This document shows, one piece after another, positions 26,639 to 32,057 of a stretch of 32,057 nucleotides of DNA. Location: the NCBI GenBank assembly GCA_024654065.1, contig JANLIQ010000047.1:1-32057 (forward strand), written 5' to 3'. Under the pieces are notes generated by a model. It saw only the letters and a list, made by a program, of their open reading frames with translations, was not told the DNA's origin and did no database searches. The translations under genes and the position numbers were made by a program. This stretch comes from Candidatus Berkelbacteria bacterium (GTDB taxonomy: Bacteria; Patescibacteriota; UBA1384; 2-12-FULL-50-11). The first letter of the stretch is position 1. Every line of letters starts with the position of its first letter.

Positions 26639-27997
26639 TCAGACTTCGATTGAGGCGCCAATTTTGGGAATAATAATATTGGCGTTTGGCAGATGACTTT
26701 TGACGAAAGACAAATATTTCTCCGCTCGGTCTGGTTCGCTATGGACAATTGCCAAGCGACCGCCTGAGGGCATCTCGATCTTACGAAGCCATTGCATCAG
26801 TTCGGTATTATCAGCGTGGCCCGAAAAAGCTTCCGCCACCTCGATCTTGGCTCGGACTGCCACTTCTTGGCCGTGAATATGAACCGATTTAGCTCCTCCC
26901 AAAATCGCACTTCCAAGGGTTCCTGGCGCCTGAAAACCAATAATTAATAAATAGGTATCTGGTCGTGATAGATAATGCTTTAGATGATGAACAATTCGTC
27001 CTCCGGCCATCATGCCTGAACCTGCAATAATTACTTTCGGGTGTGGAGCTTCGTTGATATCCTTGGAATCTTCAACTGTTGGTGTCAGGGCAAGAGACCC
27101 AAAATCAAACAGATCATGTCCACCATGCTCATTTTTTACCACTTCGCGACGGTAAAGTTCCATATGGTGCTCAAATACTGCAAGAGCTTCTATAGCTAGT
27201 GGGCTATCAAGAAAAATGGGCATCTTTGGGAGTTGGTGTTTCTCAAACATCTCATGCAATAAAAAGAGAAGTTCTTGACTACGTTCGATCGAGAAAGCAG
27301 GAATCAAGAGTACGCCGTTGTTTTGGCTCGTCCAGTCGAGAGCCTTTTTAACAACCTCCTCTCGATTATCACTACCAACATGTTCCTCACCACCATAAGT
27401 AGCTTCGGTAACAACGATATCTGCCGCTGGAGGTGACTCAGGAGAGGCAAGTAAGGGACTTGGCCAGTGACCGATATCCCCAGAAAAAATTATTTTCTTA
27501 CCGCCAGCTTCAAGTAATACAGAGGCAGAACCAAGAATATGACCAGCGTCATAAAGCGTGAATTGATCAGTACCATTTAAACGACGGGCCTTGTGGTAAT
27601 CAATAGGTTGGAACTGCTGAAGGGTTCGGTTTAGGTCAACTTCTTCATACAGTAGAGGTGCACCTTCTCGCTGACTTCGCTCTTCCGCTAATCCTAAGGC
27701 GTCTTTTAAGACGATTGTTGATAGCTCAATCGTTGCTTCTGTTGCAAAGATAGGCCCACGATAGCCGTTCCTAACCAGGACTGGCAGACGACCGATGTGA
27801 TCAAGATGAGCATGCGTAACAATAACGTGAGTAACTTGGGCTGGATTGTAAGCCAAGGGATCATCATTAAGCTCAGAGATGGTGTCTCGACCCTGGAAGA
27901 GACCACAGTCGACAATATATTTATCGGTATCTGTCTCGATTAAGAAATTACTTCCTGTAACCTCTCCAGCAGCGCCGAAGAAGCTGACTTTAGTCAT
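26639..27997 (-). CDS. MBL-fold / beta-CASP RNA nuclease
   Basis: MTKVSFFGAAGEVTGSNFLIET, THAHLDHIGRLP, FSGDIG, SGMMAGGRIVHHLK; start at 27997. Confidence 0.92.
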   Translation of the reverse strand: MTKVSFFGAAGEVTGSNFLIETDTDKYIVDCGLFQGRDTISELNDDPLAYNPAQVTHVIVTHAHLDHIGRLPVLVRNGYRGPIFATEATIELSTIVLKDALGLAEERSQREGAPLLYEEVDLNRTLQQFQPIDYHKARRLNGTDQFTLYDAGHILGSASVLLEAGGKKIIFSGDIGHWPSPLLASPESPPAADIVVTEATYGGEEHVGSDNREEVVKKALDWTSQNNGVLLIPAFSIERSQELLFLLHEMFEKHQLPKMPIFLDSPLAIEALAVFEHHMELYRREVVKNEHGGHDLFDFGSLALTPTVEDSKDINEAPHPKVIIAGSGMMAGGRIVHHLKHYLSRPDTYLLIIGFQAPGTLGSAILGGAKSVHIHGQEVAVRAKIEVAEAFSGHADNTELMQWLRKIEMPSGGRLAIVHSEPDRAEKYLSFVKSHLPNANIIIPKIGASIEV

Positions 27998-27998
27998 T

Positions 27999-28562
27999 TT
28001 AAATAGTATCGCCGTCGATTCGGCCGATGTCTTCCCGAGCCATTTTGATAATTTTGGCCGCGAGTTTATCTGGGTCGTTGTCAAAAACAATCTTCGCTCG
28101 TCCGCGTTTTGCCAATATCAGGAGATGGTCGAGCTCATCGGAGATACCACCGCTTTCCGTCAGGATACCGATCGGTTTTTTATCCTCAAAAGCGATCGTG
28201 AACTCGTTTAAAGTCCCAATTCGACCACAGACAAAGATAACCGCATCAGTCGAACGAATGAAGAGTAGATTACGGCCGGAGTAGCCAAATCCGGTATACA
28301 TCGCAAAATCAATAAACTTGTGCGGAAGTTTGTACTTTTTTACATGCTCCAAGTAACTTGAGGCGGGAGAGATACCGACCGTGAAACCGCCCGCTTTCTT
28401 TGCTCCTTTGGCAGCGGCAAGAGGAATACCGGTTGTGTCACCAGTAACTACAACAACACCTCTTTTAGCTAAGTAAAACCCTAGTTGCTCGGCCTTCTTA
28501 AATGCATCTTGCGTGCAGATATCCTCAGCCGCACCTGAAATACCGATTTTGATGTGTTGAAT
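27999..28562 (-). CDS. LOG-family (lysine-decarboxylase-like / SLOG) protein, probable ATT start
   Basis: Frame open upstream of the called ATG: IQHIKIGISGAAEDICTQDAFKKAEQLGFYLAKRGVVVVTGDTTGIPLAAAKGAKKAGG...; AGGGAGG 5 nt before ATT. Confidence 0.75.
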   Translation of the reverse strand: MQHIKIGISGAAEDICTQDAFKKAEQLGFYLAKRGVVVVTGDTTGIPLAAAKGAKKAGGFTVGISPASSYLEHVKKYKLPHKFIDFAMYTGFGYSGRNLLFIRSTDAVIFVCGRIGTLNEFTIAFEDKKPIGILTESGGISDELDHLLILAKRGRAKIVFDNDPDKLAAKIIKMAREDIGRIDGDTI

Positions 28563-28657
28563 GCTTCCCTCCCTACAAATTAGATTACCAGGCAGGAGTC
28601 TTTTAGAAAAGCGGAGGGTTTACTAAGACAATTCCGGGGGGTATCGTAAAAGCCGAA

Positions 28658-29575
28658 ATGAGCACGGTGATCAGCGTAAAAAACTTGGTAAAGCGTTACG
28701 GTAAGCTTTCTGCCGTCGATGGTATTTCGTTTGAAGTGCAAAAAGGTGAGGTTTTTGGATTGCTGGGCGAAAATGGGGCTGGTAAAACAACTACACTAGA
28801 GATTATCGAAGGCCTACGCCAACTAACTAAAGGTACCGTAAAAGTTCTGGGACACGACGTAGCGACTGAAATGAGCTCCGTCAAGTCTAAGATTGGTGTT
28901 CAGCTTCAGTCCTCGGCTTACTATAGCTACCTCACCCTAAAGGAGATATTAGAATTGTTTGGTAGCTTCTATCCAAAAAGCCTAGAGGCAGGGAAACTTC
29001 TTAAATCTGTTAATCTCGAAGATAAGGCCAGCTCTTTTGTTGGTGCTCTTTCTGGTGGTCAACGACAAAGATTTTCAATTGTTGCTTCTCTCGTTAACGA
29101 CCCCCAAATAGTTTTCTTAGATGAGCCAACAACTGGCTTAGATCCGCTCGCTAGACGAAATCTCTGGGAGTTAATAACTCAAATTAAATCTCAAGGAAAG
29201 ACTATTATGCTTACGACGCATTACATGGAAGAGGCAGAGCTACTTTGTGACAGAGTAGCAATCATGGACAAAGGTAAAATTGTTGCCTTAGATAAAACCC
29301 ATAAGTTAGTTGAGAGGGCAAGTAAACCGTTCAAAATTAGCTTTATCTCCCCTAAGGCAGAGGGTATTGCACCTAAGTTAAGGAAGATTGGCACCCTGAC
29401 TGAGCTTGGTGGGAAGTCTGATCACTTTGAGCTTACGCTATCTACCCAAGCAAATCTCCATCGAGCATTAGACTTAATTCGCCCTCTTAATCCCGATTCC
29501 TTAACCGTTTCGCGAGCCTCACTTGAGGATGTATTTATTGAAAAAACTGGTCGTAATATTACCGAGGAAGGTTAG
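28658..29575 (+). CDS. ABC transporter ATP-binding protein
   Basis: GENGAGKTTTLEII, LSGGQRQRFSI, FLDEPTTGLDP. Confidence 0.96.
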   Translation: MSTVISVKNLVKRYGKLSAVDGISFEVQKGEVFGLLGENGAGKTTTLEIIEGLRQLTKGTVKVLGHDVATEMSSVKSKIGVQLQSSAYYSYLTLKEILELFGSFYPKSLEAGKLLKSVNLEDKASSFVGALSGGQRQRFSIVASLVNDPQIVFLDEPTTGLDPLARRNLWELITQIKSQGKTIMLTTHYMEEAELLCDRVAIMDKGKIVALDKTHKLVERASKPFKISFISPKAEGIAPKLRKIGTLTELGGKSDHFELTLSTQANLHRALDLIRPLNPDSLTVSRASLEDVFIEKTGRNITEEG

Positions 29576-30652
29576 ATGAAACTATTTATTGCTAATTTGA
29601 AGATGCTTTCTCGTAACAAACAGCTTCTATTTTGGAGTTTAGCTTTCCCGCTTATCTTTACCGCTATCTTTGGATTATTTTTTGGTAAAGATATTACAGC
29701 CGGTAATGTAATTTTAATTAACGAGAGTAAAAGTGAGCTTGCGACAACACTAGAAAAAACTTTTACGGATACGAATCTGTTTAAGGTTCGTAAAGAAACC
29801 GATGTTGAGGTTGCAAAAAAACTGTTAAAGAAAAACCAAGCTAGTTCAATTGTTGTTGTTCCGGCTACTTTTGGTGATGTGTCACCCGAAGCAAGTAAGA
29901 CTGTGACAGTTCTTTACGACCCAGCAAGCCAACAAGCTGGCTCAATTGTTATAAGTTTCGTGGATAAAGTTCTTACAGGCGTTAACTACCAACTTCAAAA
30001 CGCTAAACCGATATATGGAGTGACTGGAGAAAAAACAACTTCTGGTTCATTTAGTTATTTTAGTTTTGTTCTAATAGGTCTTATTGGTATGGCATTAATG
30101 AACTCTAATGTTCAGAGTTTAGCGATAAATATGGCGCGGTACCGTGAAGATAAAATCCTCAAGCGTATTACCACCACTCCACTTCCCACCTGGCAGTTTA
30201 TCTTAGCGGAAGTTGCTTCCCATTTAGTTTTAAATATCTTACAGGTTGGCCTAGTTATAGCAATTGGGGTTTACGTGTTTGGAGGTAGTGTCGGTGGGCA
30301 TGTCGCCTTACTGTTTGCGCTGTCTCTTCTAGGAGCTGTTCTTTTCCAGCTGATTGGTTTTGTTATTGCCAGTGCTACGAAGTCTGCCAGTGCGGCCGAG
30401 GGAATGTCGACAGCTATTACTGTACCGATGATGTTTCTCTCAGGAGTATTTTTCCCAATAGATCAGCTACCAAAATGGTTGTTCTCTGTTGTTCAGTACC
30501 TACCACTCTCGCCGTTACTGCGAATGATGCGTGAAGGAGCGCTCGAAAACCTTTCGCCCTGGAGTACACCGCAAAACTTTATTATTGTTCTGGCCTGGAT
30601 TGTAGCTGCGTTACTGTTTGCCATCCGTCGCTTCCGACTGACTGAGGAGTAG
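29576..30652 (+). CDS. ABC-2 type transporter permease
   Basis: ABC2 membrane topology, directly follows ATPase. Confidence 0.92.
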   Translation: MKLFIANLKMLSRNKQLLFWSLAFPLIFTAIFGLFFGKDITAGNVILINESKSELATTLEKTFTDTNLFKVRKETDVEVAKKLLKKNQASSIVVVPATFGDVSPEASKTVTVLYDPASQQAGSIVISFVDKVLTGVNYQLQNAKPIYGVTGEKTTSGSFSYFSFVLIGLIGMALMNSNVQSLAINMARYREDKILKRITTTPLPTWQFILAEVASHLVLNILQVGLVIAIGVYVFGGSVGGHVALLFALSLLGAVLFQLIGFVIASATKSASAAEGMSTAITVPMMFLSGVFFPIDQLPKWLFSVVQYLPLSPLLRMMREGALENLSPWSTPQNFIIVLAWIVAALLFAIRRFRLTEE

Positions 30653-30696
30653 GGCGTTTAGCAGAGTTTAGCACCAGATCTTATTAGGACCTTATC

Positions 30697-30724
30697 TTGA
30701 CTGGTGTAACGCTTTTGTTACACT
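30697..30724 (+). promoter_or_regulatory. promoter of TA pair (leaderless)
   Basis: TTGACT, 16 bp, TACACT, 7 nt, ATG 30732. Confidence 0.65.
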
Positions 30725-30731
30725 TTGGTTC

Positions 30732-30953
30732 ATGGCTACAACTAAGACTCGTATCAACATCACAGCCGAGCCAGAGATTGAAGCGGCTCTGAAAAATGCT
30801 GCTAAGCGCGACAAAGTTCCCTTAGCAACTAAGGCCGCCCAGCTTCTGGCGATCGGCTTAGAATTGGAGGAAGATATCGCCCTGGCGGCAATCGCCGATG
30901 AGCGTAGCAAGACTCCAAGAGGGGAATATATTCCTCATGATCAAGTCTGGTGA
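30732..30953 (+). CDS. RHH/RelB-like antitoxin
   Basis: TKTRINITAEPEIEAALKNAAKRDKVPLATKAAQLLAIGLELEED. Confidence 0.8.
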   Translation: MATTKTRINITAEPEIEAALKNAAKRDKVPLATKAAQLLAIGLELEEDIALAAIADERSKTPRGEYIPHDQVW

Positions 30954-31221
30954 CAATCTCTTCTTTCACCCTTTGGTAGTAAGGACAGATATACCTAAAC
31001 TTGGTGAGGATATCCGCCGACAAATTAAGACGGCCTTGGAAACAAAATTAGCACGTCATCCGGAGACATTCGGTTTACCGCTCCGAGGAATACTGAAGAA
31101 ATACTGGAAACTGCGCGTTGGAAATTACCGCATCGTCTACCAAATAGAAAAAAATAAAATATATATCGTTGCAATTGCCCACCGCAAAGAGGTTTACAAC
31201 ATCAGCACAAGACGGATATAG
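30937..31221 (+). CDS. RelE-family toxin
   Basis: PLRGILKKYWKLRVGNYRIVYQIEKNKIYIVAIAHRKEVY; overlaps antitoxin 3' end. Confidence 0.92.
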   Translation: MIKSGDNLFFHPLVVRTDIPKLGEDIRRQIKTALETKLARHPETFGLPLRGILKKYWKLRVGNYRIVYQIEKNKIYIVAIAHRKEVYNISTRRI

Positions 31222-31313
31222 CTAGACATCAGTGCGTGCCCTCACGGAGAGTAGCGATTGCTGTTACAACAGGTTTGCGCTAAACTAGTTTAAGCACCTT
31301 ACATTTTTTATAT

Positions 31314-31623
31314 TCTGGGGTAGCTCAGTGGTAGAGCGGTCGACTGTCAGATTGGCAGCCCGGTCGAGAAATCGATCGGTGATAATTGGGAGAATTGCGG
31401 GAAACCTAATCGAAAGAATGGCAATCCGCAGCCGAGCCCGAAAGGGAAGGTTCAGAGACTACCTACTTTTTCAAGAAGTAGGGTATCGGATTAAGTTCGA
31501 TATTAGCACCCAATACCTAAATTCACCGTTAGGTGGACATGGTAATGAGATAGTCCGCTCCACTAAGAAATTAGTGGGTAACGTGTAATCGATTGGTCGT
31601 GGGTTCGAATCCCACCCCCAGAG
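31314..31623 (+). tRNA. tRNA-Asn(GTT), interrupted by group I intron
   Basis: Exons TCTGGGGTAGCTCAGTGGTAGAGCGGTCGACTGT / TAATCGATTGGTCGTGGGTTCGAATCCCACCCCCAGAG form a complete cloverleaf. Confidence 0.93.
31348..31585 (+). ncRNA. group I self-splicing intron (238 nt, no ORF)
   Basis: 5' exon CUGU pairs with IGS GCAG (U.G at splice site); AATTGCGGGAAACC, AATCCGCAGCC, CAGAGACTACC, GAGATAGTCC core segments; terminal omega-G. Confidence 0.92.
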
Positions 31624-31659
31624 CAAGAAAGTGTCTAGAATAGAATCAGGATTGAATTC

Positions 31660-32057
31660 ATGAAGCGAAGTATTAACGTTCTATTAGAGCTGGGCGGTCA
31701 AAAATACAAATTTTTAAAGATAAGCGCCACAGCCAAAAACCCAAGTTATTATATTCACGATCACATCATGGGAGACGATGTTCCGTTTATGGTAAGTGAG
31801 CCCATAACTATCTTGAAGAAGAAGGGAATAATCTCAACAGAAGGTATCCCACGGCGTAGGGTTGACGGGAAAAACTGTCACCACCACATATCTCTTCACC
31901 CAAATCGTATTTACCTGAAAAAGAAGTCTCGCGAAGACAACACGGAAGAGCACTTAATTACTGAATTTAATCCCCAGCCCTTTAGCACCTTGGGGAGTAG
32001 ACTCGTTTGTATTATTACGCCCGCTCCCATTCCTGATCTACCAATTCATGCTACTAC
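31660..32057 (+). CDS. hypothetical protein, truncated by window end
   Basis: ATG 31660 open to window end: MKRSINVLLELGGQKYKFLKISATAKNPSYYIHDHIMGDDVPFMVSEPITIL... Confidence 0.6.
   Translation, partial: MKRSINVLLELGGQKYKFLKISATAKNPSYYIHDHIMGDDVPFMVSEPITILKKKGIISTEGIPRRRVDGKNCHHHISLHPNRIYLKKKSREDNTEEHLITEFNPQPFSTLGSRLVCIITPAPIPDLPIHAT

Noticed and set aside
31345-31352. Reading the interrupted tRNA as tRNA-Asp(GTC)
   Set aside because: The GTC reading uses the first intron base. The P1 U.G pair and terminal omega-G place the splice at CTGT^...^TAA, giving GTT (Asn), and the exons match the bacterial tRNA-Asn pattern.
31328-31588. 86-aa plus-strand ORF
   Set aside because: Lies entirely across the tRNA-Asn 5' exon and group I intron; the structured RNA explains the sequence.
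1-32057. CRISPR array or rRNA operon
   Set aside because: No regularly spaced direct repeats and no rRNA-like sequence were seen on reading.

Overview
The window is a compact, mostly gene-dense bacterial chromosome segment. Small genes, leaderless promoters, an intein and a tRNA intron look CPR/Patescibacteria-like, but this is inference; no rRNA or phylogenetic marker was tested. Housekeeping content includes lepA, murJ, ftsH, lepB, ddl, an L,D-transpeptidase, an FtsB-like gene, a beta-CASP nuclease, a LOG-family protein and an ABC exporter. There are five tRNAs: Gly-TCC, initiator-like Met-CAT, Met-CAT, Ile-TAT, and Asn-GTT split inside the anticodon by a ~238-nt group I intron. Two toxin-antitoxin-like pairs, a cohesin/dockerin-like surface gene pair and an isolated PEP-CTERM gene are also present. 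ftsH carries a 434-aa LAGLIDADG intein.

The most interesting signal is a ~4.6-kb integrative element (about 16103-20731) inserted at the 3' end of the initiator-type tRNA. It is bounded by the 8-bp direct repeat CTACGAGA. Its large serine recombinase takes its last three codons and stop codon from the host tRNA. Rejoining the two ends in silico through the 8-bp core keeps the reading frame open and replaces SGG* with a 47-aa tail encoded at the far end of the element. This predicts an attP inside the recombinase gene and an integration-dependent switch of the recombinase C-terminus. Cargo includes an XRE regulator and a HEPN-like (RNAIFH) protein preceded by an uncalled 52-aa ORF.
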